A DNA stretch of 64,000 nucleotides from Nibricoccus aquaticus (GCF_002310495.1 NZ_CP023344.1:1364001-1428000), one strand, 5' to 3'. Positions 44,346-53,542 are shown, counted from the first letter of the stretch. The notes: a model not told the origin generated them from the sequence alone. A program made the numbers and translations.

Positions 44346-46526
44346 TCACCCGTTGTTCCGCACCCGCTGCGCCGCCGATGCGATGAAGTAACTCTGCGCC
44401 GCAAACGACGGCATCCCGTTCTTCGGCTCGACCGGCAGATAACTCCCGTTCGCGTGCAGCTCGCGCGCGTTCTCCGTATCCTGAAATTCGATTGGGAAAA
44501 GCTCGCTCACGATCCAGCGGCGCAACTCCGGATCAAGCACCGGAAACACCACCTCGATCCGCCGGAAAAAATTACGCGGCATCCAGTCGGCGCTGCCCGC
44601 GTAAACCAGCGGCTCTCCGCCACTGTCGTTCTGAAAATAAAACGCCCGCGCGTGCTCCAGATAACGCCCCACGATGCTGCGCACGCGGATGTTTTCGCTC
44701 AGCCCTTTTACGCCCGGCACCAGACAGCACACACCGCGCACGATCAGATCGATCTGCACGCCCGCCTGCGACGCCACGTAGAGGTTGTCGATCGTCGCCT
44801 TGTCCACGAGCGAGTTCATCTTCGCCATGATCTTCGCCGGCCGCCCTGCCGCCGCATTGTCCGTCTCGCGCTGGATGAGCTCCTGGATGCGACGGTGCAG
44901 ATTAAACGGCGCCACCAACAGATGCTGGAAATCCGGCGAACGGCTGAACCCCGTGAGTGAGTTAAACAAATTCGCCACATCCTCCGTCAGCTCCTCGCGC
45001 GACGTGAAATAACTCAGATCCGTGTACAGCTTCGCCGTCCTCGGATTGTAATTTCCCGTGCCCAGATGCGCATAGCGCCGCAGCCCGCGTCCTTCGCGAC
45101 GGACCACCAGGCTGCACTTGCAGTGGGTCTTGTGCCCGATAAGTCCATACACGACGTGAACGCCCGCATCCTCCAGCTGGCGCGCCCACTGGATGTTGTT
45201 CGCCTCGTCGAAACGCGCCTTGAGCTCCACCAACGCCGTGACCTGTTTTCCGTTCCGCGACGCCTCGATCAGCGCCCGCACGATCGGTGAATCACCACTC
45301 GTGCGATACAGCGTCTGCTTGATCGCGAACACCTGCGGATCACGCGCCGCCTGCTCGACAAAATCCACCACCGGCGTGAACGCGTCGTACGGGTGATGCA
45401 GCATCACATCCTGCGCGCGCAACGTGTCGAAAATCTGCTCCACGTTATGCAGCGCGGAAACCGCCACCGGCGTGAACGGCGGGAACTTCAAATCTGGCCG
45501 GTCGATGTCCGCCAGCGCCATCAGACGCAGTAGATTCAGCGGCCCGTTCAGACGAAAAACGTACTCGTGCGAAAGCCCGAGATGCTCGCACAGCGTGTTG
45601 AAGATCTTCTCGTCCACGCCGTCCTCGATCTCCAGGCGCACCGCCGCGCCGCGCTTCTGATTGCGCAGCTCGTCCTCGATCTTCTTGAGCAGGTTTTCCG
45701 CTTCTTCCTCGTCGATATAGAGGTCGCTGTTGCGCGTGACGCGAAACGCATGCGCCTGATGCACCCGATAACCTTGAAAAAATTCCCCCGCGCACAGCTT
45801 GATCACTTCGCTCAGGAAAATGAACCGCTGGGTGCCACTGCCCGGCGCAATCGCGACCAGCCTCGGCAGGATGCGCGGCACCGGGAGAATCGCGACCAGC
45901 CCCTCGACCTCCGGCGTCTCCGGATTGTCCAGCGAGACCACGACATTGAGAGTCTTGTTGCCGAGTTGGGGAAACGGATGCGACTGGTCCAGCGCCAGCG
46001 GCGTCAGCACCGGATGCACCTGCTCAAAGAAATAGTTCCGCACCCAGTCCAGATCCTCCGCCGTCAGCTCCTTCGCCGACTCGAAGATGATTCCCTCCTC
46101 CGCCAGCTGCGGGCGCAGCTGATCGTGCCAGCAGCGATATTGATCCTCCACCAAGGATGCCACCACCGAGTGAATACGACGCAGCTGCTCGCGCGGCGGC
46201 AGCCCGTCCACGCTCGACTCGGTCACACCCGACTCCACCTGCTGGATGATGCCCGCCACCCGGATCTCGAAAAACTCGTCCAGATTCGAGCACACGATCG
46301 CCAGAAACTTCACGCGCTCCAGCAGCGGCACCCGCTCGTTTTGCGCCTGCTCCAGCACCCGCCGGTTAAACGCCAGCCAGCTCAACTCGCGGTTAAAATA
46401 CGCCGCCTTCGTCTGCTTGCCATCGATCGGGATTGGCGACGCCGTTCCGCCAGGCACCACCGCCCGTTCGACGGGCTGCTTGCGGATGCGGGACGTAGGT
46501 TTGCGAGTCGTTATGCGCTTGGCCAT
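44346..46526 (-). CDS. ppk1: Polyphosphate kinase 1
   Basis: The 726-residue enzyme forms polyphosphate from ATP. The N-terminal domain starts at [20 protein letters not shown] with [15 protein letters not shown] (about 45-100). The PHP-like head and the two catalytic C-terminal domains follow. The phospho-histidine is in [20 protein letters not shown] and the second His in [17 protein letters not shown]; further on come [16 protein letters not shown] and [15 protein letters not shown]. The length is normal for PPK1. A basic 30-residue leader precedes the family start. No exopolyphosphatase or PhoU gene is next to it. Confidence 0.96.
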   Translation of the reverse strand: MAKRITTRKPTSRIRKQPVERAVVPGGTASPIPIDGKQTKAAYFNRELSWLAFNRRVLEQAQNERVPLLERVKFLAIVCSNLDEFFEIRVAGIIQQVESGVTESSVDGLPPREQLRRIHSVVASLVEDQYRCWHDQLRPQLAEEGIIFESAKELTAEDLDWVRNYFFEQVHPVLTPLALDQSHPFPQLGNKTLNVVVSLDNPETPEVEGLVAILPVPRILPRLVAIAPGSGTQRFIFLSEVIKLCAGEFFQGYRVHQAHAFRVTRNSDLYIDEEEAENLLKKIEDELRNQKRGAAVRLEIEDGVDEKIFNTLCEHLGLSHEYVFRLNGPLNLLRLMALADIDRPDLKFPPFTPVAVSALHNVEQIFDTLRAQDVMLHHPYDAFTPVVDFVEQAARDPQVFAIKQTLYRTSGDSPIVRALIEASRNGKQVTALVELKARFDEANNIQWARQLEDAGVHVVYGLIGHKTHCKCSLVVRREGRGLRRYAHLGTGNYNPRTAKLYTDLSYFTSREELTEDVANLFNSLTGFSRSPDFQHLLVAPFNLHRRIQELIQRETDNAAAGRPAKIMAKMNSLVDKATIDNLYVASQAGVQIDLIVRGVCCLVPGVKGLSENIRVRSIVGRYLEHARAFYFQNDSGGEPLVYAGSADWMPRNFFRRIEVVFPVLDPELRRWIVSELFPIEFQDTENARELHANGSYLPVEPKNGMPSFAAQSYFIASAAQRVRNNG

Positions 46527-46649
46527 GTAATCAAAATTAAGTGCGGCAGCCTAGGATGCACCGGAGGCAAAACCATGCAAATCCACCACGTCACCGCGAT
46601 GTAACAAAACCGCTTCCCAATCCACCCGGTGTGTCGCCCGCCACACGAC

Positions 46650-47639
46650 TCACACAATCTTCAACTTCGGCAGATCCTGCCCGTCCACCAACCCCACCGG
46701 CCGCCCCTTCGCGTCCACAACGATCAGGTCGTCGATCTTGTGCGCCTCGAACATCCGCAACGCATCCACCCCCAGCGCATCCTCCACGATCACCTTCGGT
46801 GCCCGCGTCATGAATACCGACACCGGCTTCTCCAAAAATCCCGCTCCGGTCAGCGCGCTCCGCCGGAAATCCCCATCCGTCAAAATCCCCGCCAGCTTCT
46901 TCGTCCGCGGATGGATCAGCGCGATGCTCCCCGACTTCGCCTTCGTCATCGCCAGGATCGCCTCCTGCAACGATCCCGTCTCCGCCATCACCGGCAGCCG
47001 CTCACCCGTGCGCATGATGTCTTTCACCTTCAGCAACAGCAGCCGCCCGATGTTCCCCGCCGGATGATAACGCGCGAAATCCTCCCGCGTCACTCCGCGC
47101 CCTTCGAGCAGCACCATCGCCAGCGCATCTCCCAGCGCCAGCGCCGCCGTCGTGCTCGCGGTCGGCGCCAGCTCCAGCGGACACGCCTCACGCGGCACAC
47201 GATAAACCAGCTTGTGATCCGCATGACGCGCCAGATCCGAATCGCCAAACGCCGTCAGCGCCACCACCCGCACGCCGAAACGCTTCAACACCGGCACCAG
47301 CCGCACGATCTCCTCCGACTGCCCGCTGTTGCTCAGTAAAATCGCCAGATCGCCCTCCGCGCAAAGCCCCAGATCCCCGTGCAACGCCTGCGTCGCATCC
47401 AGGAAACACGAAGAAACCCCCGTGCTGTTAAACGTCCCCGTCAGCTTCTGCGCGATATGCGCCGACTTCCCGATGCCCGAAAAAATCAACTTCCCGCCCG
47501 CCGCCCGCGTCGCCTCCACCGCCAGCGCCGCCGCCACGAAATCCGCCCCCAGCTCCTTCGCCGTCGCCTCCAACGCCTCCATCTCGATGCGTATGCAAGC
47601 CCTCGCCCGTGCAATCACTGTTTTGGTTTCGAGAGCCAT
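46650..47639 (-). CDS. kdsD: Arabinose-5-phosphate isomerase (KpsF/GutQ family)
   Basis: The 329-residue protein has a SIS domain (about 35-180; KLIFSGIGKSAHIAQKLTGT, SNSGQSEEIVRLVPVL) followed by two CBS domains (about 205-329; DIMRTGERLPVMAETG, ILTDGDFRRSAL, VFMTRAPKVIVEDA). This is the standard KdsD layout, which interconverts ribulose-5-phosphate and arabinose-5-phosphate for Kdo synthesis in lipopolysaccharide, in keeping with a Gram-negative envelope. No kdsA, kdsB or kdsC is adjacent. It is divergent from the LysM lipoprotein gene. Confidence 0.95.
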   Translation of the reverse strand: MALETKTVIARARACIRIEMEALEATAKELGADFVAAALAVEATRAAGGKLIFSGIGKSAHIAQKLTGTFNSTGVSSCFLDATQALHGDLGLCAEGDLAILLSNSGQSEEIVRLVPVLKRFGVRVVALTAFGDSDLARHADHKLVYRVPREACPLELAPTASTTAALALGDALAMVLLEGRGVTREDFARYHPAGNIGRLLLLKVKDIMRTGERLPVMAETGSLQEAILAMTKAKSGSIALIHPRTKKLAGILTDGDFRRSALTGAGFLEKPVSVFMTRAPKVIVEDALGVDALRMFEAHKIDDLIVVDAKGRPVGLVDGQDLPKLKIV

Positions 47640-47713
47640 TTATAGTTTGAGTCGGAAATGAGCTTGCCGAAGTTAGGGGCAACTTTTCTCCGTTCAAATC
47701 CTTTCCATCCTTG

Positions 47714-48655
47714 ATGAGGCCCCGCTTCCTTTCCCTCGCTCTGTTCGCGCTCGCGGCGCTTTTTTTCGCCGCCGGTTGTGACCGCGTGGACTCGATGCCC
47801 TTCACCGCCGAAGTGGACGAACCCGGCTACCGCCGCGGCAAAGAACTCATCCGCCAGGGCCGCAATCAGGAAGCCCTGATGGAGTTTCAAAAGGTCATCG
47901 AAAAACGCGGCCTCAACAACGCCCCCGAAGCCCACCTCGAAATCGGCCTCCTCTACCAAAGCCACATCCGCGACCCCATCTCCGCGATCTACCACTTCAA
48001 GAAATTCCGCGAGCTCAAGCCCAGCACCCAGCAAGCACAGCTCGTCGGCGCCCGTATCGACGCCGCCATGCGCGAATTCGCCAGCACCCTCCCCGGCAAG
48101 CCTCTCGATAATCCCCTCACGCCCGCCGACAACCCCGAGGTCGTCCAACGCCTCGAACGCGAAAACGAGCAGCTCCGCGCCGCCCTCGCCCGCATGAGAG
48201 TTTCCGCCGGCCTTCCCGCCCGTGTCCCGGTCGACGCTTCGGGCAACCTCGCCCAACTCCCCGCCGAAGAAACTCCCGCCATCGAAGCCAGCCCGATCTC
48301 CGCCTCTTCGACCGACGAATTTGTCGTCACTCATTCCCCCTTCGGCCCCGAGACCCCCGCCTTCGAACCCGTCACCACCCCGTCTTTCACGCCCACGCGC
48401 CCCGCACCCCAACAGGCCGCCGTCATCAACACGCCCGCCCCGCGTCCCGCGCAAACCCCACCGCCCCAGACACCCCCCGCCACCACCACCGGCCGCCGCC
48501 ACGTCGTCCGCCAGGGTGAAGGCCTCTGGACCATCGCCCGCCGCTACTACGGCACTCCGACCGCCGCCCAGGTGGACGGCATCTACACCGCTAACCGCGA
48601 CCGCATGAGCTCCAAGTCCGACCTCAAAGTCGGCATGGAACTCCGGATACCGTAA
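47714..48655 (+). CDS. Lipoprotein with TPR-like and LysM domains
   Basis: The 313-residue protein has a signal with lipobox FFAAGC near residue 21, so it should be a lipoprotein. A tetratricopeptide-like region follows (about 40-110; RRGKELIRQGRNQEALMEFQ), then a short coiled coil (about 143-165) and a long Pro/Thr/Ala-rich linker. A C-terminal LysM domain (about 260-310) reads RHVVRQGEGLWTIARRYYG with DRMSSKSDLKVGMELRIP. It probably sits in the cell envelope and binds peptidoglycan. A TTG three bases before the ATG at 47714 also reads in frame. Confidence 0.88.
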   Translation: MRPRFLSLALFALAALFFAAGCDRVDSMPFTAEVDEPGYRRGKELIRQGRNQEALMEFQKVIEKRGLNNAPEAHLEIGLLYQSHIRDPISAIYHFKKFRELKPSTQQAQLVGARIDAAMREFASTLPGKPLDNPLTPADNPEVVQRLERENEQLRAALARMRVSAGLPARVPVDASGNLAQLPAEETPAIEASPISASSTDEFVVTHSPFGPETPAFEPVTTPSFTPTRPAPQQAAVINTPAPRPAQTPPPQTPPATTTGRRHVVRQGEGLWTIARRYYGTPTAAQVDGIYTANRDRMSSKSDLKVGMELRIP

Positions 48656-48670
48656 CCGCATCCGCTCTGT

Positions 48671-48832
48671 GTAAGGCCGGAGCTTGCTCCACGCCGTCAT
48701 GCCCCATCGCGCGCCTGCGATTCCGAGGTAGCGCCCGTTCGATTCGCGATCACCCCACGCTAAGAAAGTCGCCCATACGCCACATTCACGGCTCCACCCA
48801 TCCGTGCCCATCCGCGAAATCTGTGGTTAAAA
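48671..48832 (+). repeat. Intergenic block: GTAAGG hairpin, truncated GTAG element and CATCCGTGCC triple word
   Basis: 48671-48695 is GTAAGGCCGGAGC followed by a GCTCC arm. 48721-48755 shares both ends with the element at 52289-52343 (TTCCGAGGTAG and CGCCCGTTCGATTCGCGATC) but lacks its hairpin centre. 48797-48832 is the CATCCGTGCC triple-word unit ending CTGTGGTTAAA. These fill most of the 360 bases between the LysM and LpxR genes; no reading frame is seen there. Confidence 0.65.
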
Positions 48833-49015
48833 ACTCCACGCCGATCACACCCCTTTCCAAATCCCGCGTAATCCCGCCTCCCACTGCACTTCGCACCCCA
48901 ACCTACGTCGCAGCCAAAACATTTTGCAGTGTTTCAGCCCGCTATCGCGCACGTCACCGTCGTTTTCCCTCTGAGCCCTGCACTTGGCCCGAAATTGGCG
49001 AACTTCGCGCTCGTC

Positions 49016-50137
49016 ATGAAAACACCCGCGTCTCGTTCACGCCTTCTTTTCGCACTCCTAATTACCGGTCTTCCGGCCTCGCTGCTTTTCGGGCAAGACC
49101 CTGCGTCTACCGCCCCCGAGTCCGCACCGGTGCCTGTTGCTGTTTCCACCGCCACGTCCGGTCCGGAAAGCACCCAGACACGCGCCCGCTCCGCACCCGT
49201 TTTCAGCATTTACTTTGAGAACGACTACTTCGGTGGCACCGATCGCCACTACACCAACGGTGCCAAATTCTCCTGGTTATCCGCTGATCTCACAACTTGG
49301 GGCCAGGAAGGCTGGCGTCGCAGCTTCGTCGAGGCGCTTCCCTTCGTGAACCGCGAGGGCGCCCAAAAAAACTTCGGCATCGGTCTCGGCCAGAACATCT
49401 ACACGCCGCAGGACACCGACGCCTTCGTCCCCGACCCCACCGACCGCCCTTACGCCGGCTGGACGTATCTTGAACTCAACTTCGTGAGCAAAACCGCGAG
49501 CGTCATGGACACGCTCTCCTTCCAGATCGGCATGGTCGGCCCGCACTCCTACGCCGACACCACCCAGCGCCACGTCCACGAGTGGATCAACGACTCCCGC
49601 CCCAACGGCTGGGAATACCAGCTCGAAGACGAACTCGGCGTGAACGTCATCTTCGAGCGCAACTGGCGCCTCTACGCCCGCGCTTTCAGCAACTCTCTCG
49701 GCATTGATTTCATCCCGCATCTCGGCCTCAGCCTCGGCAACGTCCAGACCCACCTCAACACCGGCGGCACCGTCCGGCTCGGCATCAATCTCCCCAGCGA
49801 CTTCGGCGTGAAACTCATCCGCCCAGGCGGCACCGTCAGCGCCCCGATCGACGACCTCGATCCCCGCGTTTCTCCCAACCGCAGCTGGAGCTTCTACCTC
49901 TTCGCCACCGCCGATGGCCGCGCCGTCGCCCGCGACCTCGTCCTCGATGGCAACACCTGGGAAGACAGCCCCAGCGTGGACAAAGAACCCCTCGTCGCCG
50001 ACCTCAGCTACGGCTTCGGCCTCATCGCCGGCAAATGGCAGCTCACCTTCGCCCAGACCTACCGCACTCGCGAATTCGAAGCCCAGAAGGAAGAGTTCAA
50101 CGAATTCGGTTCCGTCACCCTCTCTCGCACCTTCTGA
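49016..50137 (+). CDS. LpxR-like lipid A deacylase family outer-membrane protein
   Basis: The 373-residue protein has a signal peptide (about 1-24; LLFALLITGLPASLLFGQ) and the LpxR (DUF2219) barrel. Its first strand, FSIYFENDYFGGTDRHYTNG, carries the Asn-Asp and Thr residues of the LpxR active site. Later come DRPYAGWTYLELNF and the catalytic His in GMVGPHSYADTT. It ends in Phe, as outer-membrane barrels do. LpxR removes the 3'-acyloxyacyl chain of lipid A. The frame is open from 48929, but the Met at 49016 starts the signal peptide. Function by family only. Confidence 0.88.
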   Translation: MKTPASRSRLLFALLITGLPASLLFGQDPASTAPESAPVPVAVSTATSGPESTQTRARSAPVFSIYFENDYFGGTDRHYTNGAKFSWLSADLTTWGQEGWRRSFVEALPFVNREGAQKNFGIGLGQNIYTPQDTDAFVPDPTDRPYAGWTYLELNFVSKTASVMDTLSFQIGMVGPHSYADTTQRHVHEWINDSRPNGWEYQLEDELGVNVIFERNWRLYARAFSNSLGIDFIPHLGLSLGNVQTHLNTGGTVRLGINLPSDFGVKLIRPGGTVSAPIDDLDPRVSPNRSWSFYLFATADGRAVARDLVLDGNTWEDSPSVDKEPLVADLSYGFGLIAGKWQLTFAQTYRTREFEAQKEEFNEFGSVTLSRTF

Positions 50138-50149
50138 CTTGGGAGCGCC

Positions 50150-50231
50150 GTAGGGCGCGAGCTCGCTCTCTGCCGCCGCGCGCCCTCGCTCTCTGCTCCG
50201 ATTCCCTGGAAGGACGACCTCCGTGTCGTCC
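50150..50231 (+). repeat. GTAG element and TGGAAGG element after the LpxR-like gene
   Basis: 50150-50199 is GTAGGGCGCGAGCTCGCTCTC, with an internal repeat of CTCGCTCTCTGC. 50207-50231 is TGGAAGGACGACCTCC followed by GTGTCGTCC, nearly identical to 28691-28715. Confidence 0.6.
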
Positions 50232-50290
50232 GCCTCCCCCAGATATCGTCATCCATTAGATGACAAACCACTCCCATCTCCCGCGCCCCC

Positions 50291-50419
50291 AATCCTCTTC
50301 ATCCTCTTAATCCCGTCCAAACGTCCGCCCTTCTCCCTTCCGACATCAGTGCCGCTCAGTGACCATCAGTGGTTAAATACCTCCGCCTCCTCCGACATTG
50401 GCGTCCATTCGCGGTTAAC
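50291..50419 (+). repeat. Three triple-word elements upstream of sufU
   Basis: 50291-50321 is the AATCCTCTTCATCCTCTTAA type; 50342-50378 is an ATCAGTG type ending CAGTGGTTAAA; 50395-50419 is a GGCGTCCATTCGCGGTTAA type. No gene lies in 50138-50521 apart from these and the terminator at 50438. Confidence 0.7.
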
Positions 50420-50437
50420 GCCCTCTCATCAGCCCCC

Positions 50438-50469
50438 GCCGCGCTCCGCATGAGCGCGGCTTTTCTTTT
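50438..50469 (+). terminator. Rho-independent terminator or attenuator upstream of sufU
   Basis: A perfect 9-bp stem GCCGCGCTC/GAGCGCGGC with loop CGCAT is followed by TTTTCTTTT. It is 300 bases after the LpxR-like stop and 52 bases before the sufU ATG. It may end readthrough from upstream or act as a leader attenuator of the suf genes. Confidence 0.85.
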
Positions 50470-50521
50470 GAAACCCGGCTTTGCGTCCCGCCCCGTTTCC
50501 CGTACGGTCCGCGCTCCTCTC

Positions 50522-50965
50522 ATGAGCGATCTCAGCGATCTCTATCAATCCGTCATCCTCGACCACAATAAGCGCCCTCGCAATCGCGGCAAACTGCCCA
50601 CCGCCACGCGCTACGCCACCGGCGACAATCCGACCTGCGGTGACAACTGCACCGTGTACATTCACACCGACGCCGCCGACCGCATCGACGGCATCAGCTT
50701 CGAGGGCTCTGGCTGCGCCATCTCCCAGGCTTCCGCCTCGCTCATGACCACCCAGCTCAAAGGCAAAAACCTCCCCGAAGCCGAGGCCGCCTACAAGGAG
50801 TTCGCCGAAATCGTGAAGACCGGTAACGCCCCCGAAGAGTTCAACGAACTCGCCGCCTTCGCCGGCGTCCACGCCTACCCGGCCCGCATCAAATGCGCCA
50901 CCCTCTCCTGGCACGCCGCCATCGACGCGCTCAAGCAACCCGCGCCCAATGTGGAGCCCAAATAA
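50522..50965 (+). CDS. sufU: SufU-type Fe-S assembly/sulfur-transfer protein
   Basis: The 147-residue IscU-fold protein has the three Cys ligands and the Asp typical of SufU: Cys39 and Asp41 in PTCGDNC, Cys65 in GSGCAIS and Cys126 in RIKCATLSW. It has the roughly 20-residue insertion between the second and third ligands that separates SufU from IscU. SufU takes sulfur from SufS through its zinc site. The open frame begins at 50369, but the Met at 50522 matches the family start MSDLSDLYQSVILDH. sufS follows 28 bases downstream. Confidence 0.93.
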   Translation: MSDLSDLYQSVILDHNKRPRNRGKLPTATRYATGDNPTCGDNCTVYIHTDAADRIDGISFEGSGCAISQASASLMTTQLKGKNLPEAEAAYKEFAEIVKTGNAPEEFNELAAFAGVHAYPARIKCATLSWHAAIDALKQPAPNVEPK

Positions 50966-50993
50966 CGAATACGCCCGCACCGCATCACGCACC

Positions 50994-52271
50994 ATGAGCG
51001 CTATTGCCATCCTCCCCGTTCTCAAACTCCCACCCCGCGTCGAAACGCTCGGCTGGAAAGACGTCCGCGCCGACTTCCCCGTGCTCCACCAGCACGTCGG
51101 CACCAAGCCGCTCGTCTACCTCGACAACGCCGCCACCACGCACAAACCGCGCTCCGTCATCGACGTCCTCTCGCGCTTCTACGAAGCCGACAACTCCAAC
51201 GTCCACCGCGGCCTCCACGCGCTCTCCATGCGTGCGACCGACGGCTACGAAGCCGCCCGCGCTCGCGCCGCCAAATTCATCAACGCCGCCGCCCCTGAGG
51301 AAATCGTCTTCACCCGCGGCACCACCGAATCGATCAACCTCGTCGCCCAAAGCTGGGGCGTCGCGAATCTCAAAGCCGGCGACGTCATCCTCCTCACCGA
51401 GATGGAGCACCACTCCAATCTCGTCCCGTGGCAGCTCGTCGCCCAGCGCACCGGCGCCACCATCCGCTACGTCCCCGTCGTCGGTGAAAACGCCGAGCTC
51501 GGTCTCGACCTCGACGCACTCGACAAACTCCTCACGCCCGAGGTGAAGCTCTTCGCGTTCACCCACATTTCGAATACACTCGGCGTCATCAATCCCGTCG
51601 CCGACCTCTGCGCCCGCGCGAAGAAAGTCGGTGCCATCACCGTCATCGACGCCGCCCAATCCTCCGGCCACGAGCCGCTCGACGTCCAGGCCATCGGCTG
51701 CGACTTCCTCGCGTTCTCCGGCCACAAGATGGCCGCGCCCACCGGCATCGGCGTCCTCTGGGGCCGCCGCGAACTCCTCGACGCCATGCCTCCCTGGCAA
51801 GGCGGCGGCGGCATGATCTCCGTCGTCGAATTTTCAGGCAGCAAATGGAAGCCCTCGCCCGAACGCTTCGAAGCCGGCACGCCCAACGTCGCCGACGCCA
51901 TCGGCCTCCACGCCGCCATGGATTACCTCGATAATCTCGGCCGCGAAAAAATCGCCGCCCACGACGACGGCCTCGCCGAAAAAGCCTACGCCGCCCTCAG
52001 CGAACTCCCCGGCATCCGCATCCTCGGCCCCAAGGGGAAACGCGGCGGCCTCGTCAGCTTCGCGCTCAAAGACGCACACGCCCACGACGTCGTCACCTTC
52101 GCCGATCAAGACGGCATCGCGCTTCGTGGCGGTCACCACTGCAACCAGCCGCTCATGAAAAAACTCGGCCTCCCGAGCACCGTCCGCGCGAGCTTCTACG
52201 TGTACAACACGCCGTCTGACATCGACGCCCTCGTCACCTCGATGCGGCGCATCGTCAAATTCTTCAGCTGA
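50994..52271 (+). CDS. sufS: SufS-type cysteine desulfurase
   Basis: The 425-residue PLP enzyme has PLVYLDNAATTHKPRSVID near residue 38, SNVHRGLHALSMRATDGYE near 68, EMEHHSNLVPWQ near 138, the PLP Lys in FSGHKMAAPTGIGVL and the active-site Cys in LRGGHHCNQPLMKK near 382. It releases sulfur from cysteine as a persulfide for SufU. The Met at 50994 was chosen over 50949, which overlaps sufU. sufB, sufC and sufD are not next to it. The gene ends before a GTAG element and two word-repeat units, then faces the Crp/Fnr gene. Confidence 0.95.
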   Translation: MSAIAILPVLKLPPRVETLGWKDVRADFPVLHQHVGTKPLVYLDNAATTHKPRSVIDVLSRFYEADNSNVHRGLHALSMRATDGYEAARARAAKFINAAAPEEIVFTRGTTESINLVAQSWGVANLKAGDVILLTEMEHHSNLVPWQLVAQRTGATIRYVPVVGENAELGLDLDALDKLLTPEVKLFAFTHISNTLGVINPVADLCARAKKVGAITVIDAAQSSGHEPLDVQAIGCDFLAFSGHKMAAPTGIGVLWGRRELLDAMPPWQGGGGMISVVEFSGSKWKPSPERFEAGTPNVADAIGLHAAMDYLDNLGREKIAAHDDGLAEKAYAALSELPGIRILGPKGKRGGLVSFALKDAHAHDVVTFADQDGIALRGGHHCNQPLMKKLGLPSTVRASFYVYNTPSDIDALVTSMRRIVKFFS

Positions 52272-52288
52272 CCGGTGCGCGGCTCCGC

Positions 52289-52343
52289 TTCCGAGGTAGG
52301 GCGGGTTAGCCTTAACCCCGCCCGTTCGATTCGCGATCACCCC
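52289..52343 (+). repeat. GTAG hairpin element after sufS
   Basis: TTCCGAG, then GTAGGG with arms GCGGGTTAG and TTAACCCCGC, then CGTTCGATTCGCGATC. The flanks recur at 48721-48755 without the central hairpin, and the core recurs at 5577 and 53878. Confidence 0.65.
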
Positions 52344-52375
52344 TCACCCAGGAAATCTCCCACGCGTCCATCCGC

Positions 52376-52470
52376 TGTCCGCATTCGCGTCCATTGGCGT
52401 CCATTCGCGGTTAAAAAAACACCCCTTACACCGTTCCCAATCCTGTTAATCCTCTTAATCCTGTCCAAAT
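52376..52470 (+). repeat. Two triple-word elements between sufS and the Crp/Fnr gene
   Basis: 52376-52416 carries four words of the GCATTCGCGTCCATTGGCGTCC type and ends GCGGTTAAA; 52438-52470 carries AATCCTGTTAATCCTCTTAA and ends CTGTCCAAA. Both genes flanking this convergent gap end near it. Confidence 0.7.
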
Positions 52471-52487
52471 TCCGCCTCCGCCCGCGC

Positions 52488-53264
52488 TCACCCCTCCCCC
52501 AGATTCCGCTTCAACAACGCCACGAGTTCGTTCGGCTTCTTCACCACCACCGCCGCCCCGCTCACCTCGATTAAGCCCGCTTCGCGAAACCGCCCGAGCG
52601 TCCGCGACAACGTCTCCGCCGTCGTGCTCAGCTCCGCCGCCAGCACCCGCTTCGTACCGCCGAGTTTCACCGTCACCGTTTTCCCGATACCGCCCGCGCT
52701 CGATGCCGCCGACAGCCGCTTCACCAGCCAGTTGGCCAGCCGCGTCTCCACATCCTTGAGCGTCAGATCGTCCAGCAACCCGACGAGCACCCGCAAATGC
52801 TGGCTCATCGAGCCCAGCATCCGCATCGCCAGATCCGGCCGCTTCGCCACCAGCGCGAGAAACTCCGTCTTCGGAATTAAGAGCACCGAGCTCGTCTCCA
52901 CCGCGCGCGCATTCGCCGGATAACCCGTCGGCGACGCCAGCGCCGCCTCCGCCAGCGACTCCCCCGCGCGAAAAACATAAATCACCTGCTCCTTCCCCGT
53001 CGCGCTCACACGGTGAACGTTGATCGCCCCGCGCTGCACCACATAAAACCCCTCCGCCGCTTCGCCCTCGTGGAAAAGATACGCGTCTTTCTCCAGCGAC
53101 TTCACCCGCACCAGCCCCGCGATCGCCGCCACATCCGCCTCCGGCAATCCGCTGAACAACTGGCTCCCGCGCAACGTCAGCGCCAGCCCCGCCCCGCGCA
53201 ACGCCGCCATCGGCTCTCCCGCTTTTTTCTCGGTCGCATCCTTCGCTCGCGTGGTCGGCATCAT
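52488..53264 (-). CDS. Crp/Fnr-family transcriptional regulator (DNR-like, no Fe-S cysteines)
   Basis: The 258-residue protein has a cyclic-nucleotide-binding-like sensor domain (about 35-150; LFSGLPEADVAAIAGLVRV, YLFHEGEAAEGFYVVQRG, FRAGESLAEAAL), a dimer helix (RMLGSMSQHLRVLVGLLDD) and a winged helix (about 175-255; VLAAELSTTAETLSRTLGRF with recognition residues E-T-x-S-R). The E..SR pattern is that of FNR/DNR-type proteins, which read TTGAT-N4-ATCAA. There are no cysteines, so it does not hold an oxygen-sensing Fe-S cluster; heme/NO sensing is more likely. It is the last gene of the minus-strand run. Met 53264 and 53261 are equivalent starts. Confidence 0.9.
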   Translation of the reverse strand: MMPTTRAKDATEKKAGEPMAALRGAGLALTLRGSQLFSGLPEADVAAIAGLVRVKSLEKDAYLFHEGEAAEGFYVVQRGAINVHRVSATGKEQVIYVFRAGESLAEAALASPTGYPANARAVETSSVLLIPKTEFLALVAKRPDLAMRMLGSMSQHLRVLVGLLDDLTLKDVETRLANWLVKRLSAASSAGGIGKTVTVKLGGTKRVLAAELSTTAETLSRTLGRFREAGLIEVSGAAVVVKKPNELVALLKRNLGEG

Positions 53265-53293
53265 CCGTATCTCTCCGGCTTCACCGGCAAAAC

Positions 53294-53542
53294 TCAACGC
53301 CCCATTTCCCCCGGCGCGAAACGCACCTCCCACGCCCCATCGCCCCGCCGCGTCACCTCCGCCGAAAACCCGTCCGCCTTCAACCGCTCGATCAACGGCG
53401 ACGGCAAAAACGGCGCGATCACGACCAGCGCCTGCCCCGCCGCGAGCCCCTTCACCGCCGCGAACAGCTGCGGCCTCGGCTCGATCCCTTCCGCGATCAA
53501 CGGCCGCACATCCATCACCCGATCCTTCGGCGCGCCGCTCAT
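53294..53542 (-). CDS. Small DUF2249 protein
   Basis: The 82-residue protein has one DUF2249 domain: VMDVRPLIAEGIEPRPQLFA, then VKGLAAGQALVVIAPFLPSP, and WEVRFAP at the end. This is the TusA-like beta-alpha-beta fold found next to nitric-oxide and denitrification genes. Its ATG overlaps the stop of the DUF59 gene by 4 bases, so the two are coupled. The biochemical role of DUF2249 is not known. It lies 29 bases upstream of the Crp/Fnr gene. Confidence 0.85.
   Translation of the reverse strand: MSGAPKDRVMDVRPLIAEGIEPRPQLFAAVKGLAAGQALVVIAPFLPSPLIERLKADGFSAEVTRRGDGAWEVRFAPGEMGR

Noticed and set aside
53265-53293. Separate promoter for the Crp/Fnr gene
   Set aside because: The 29-base gap has no FNR box or clear hexamers; readthrough from the upstream operon is simpler.
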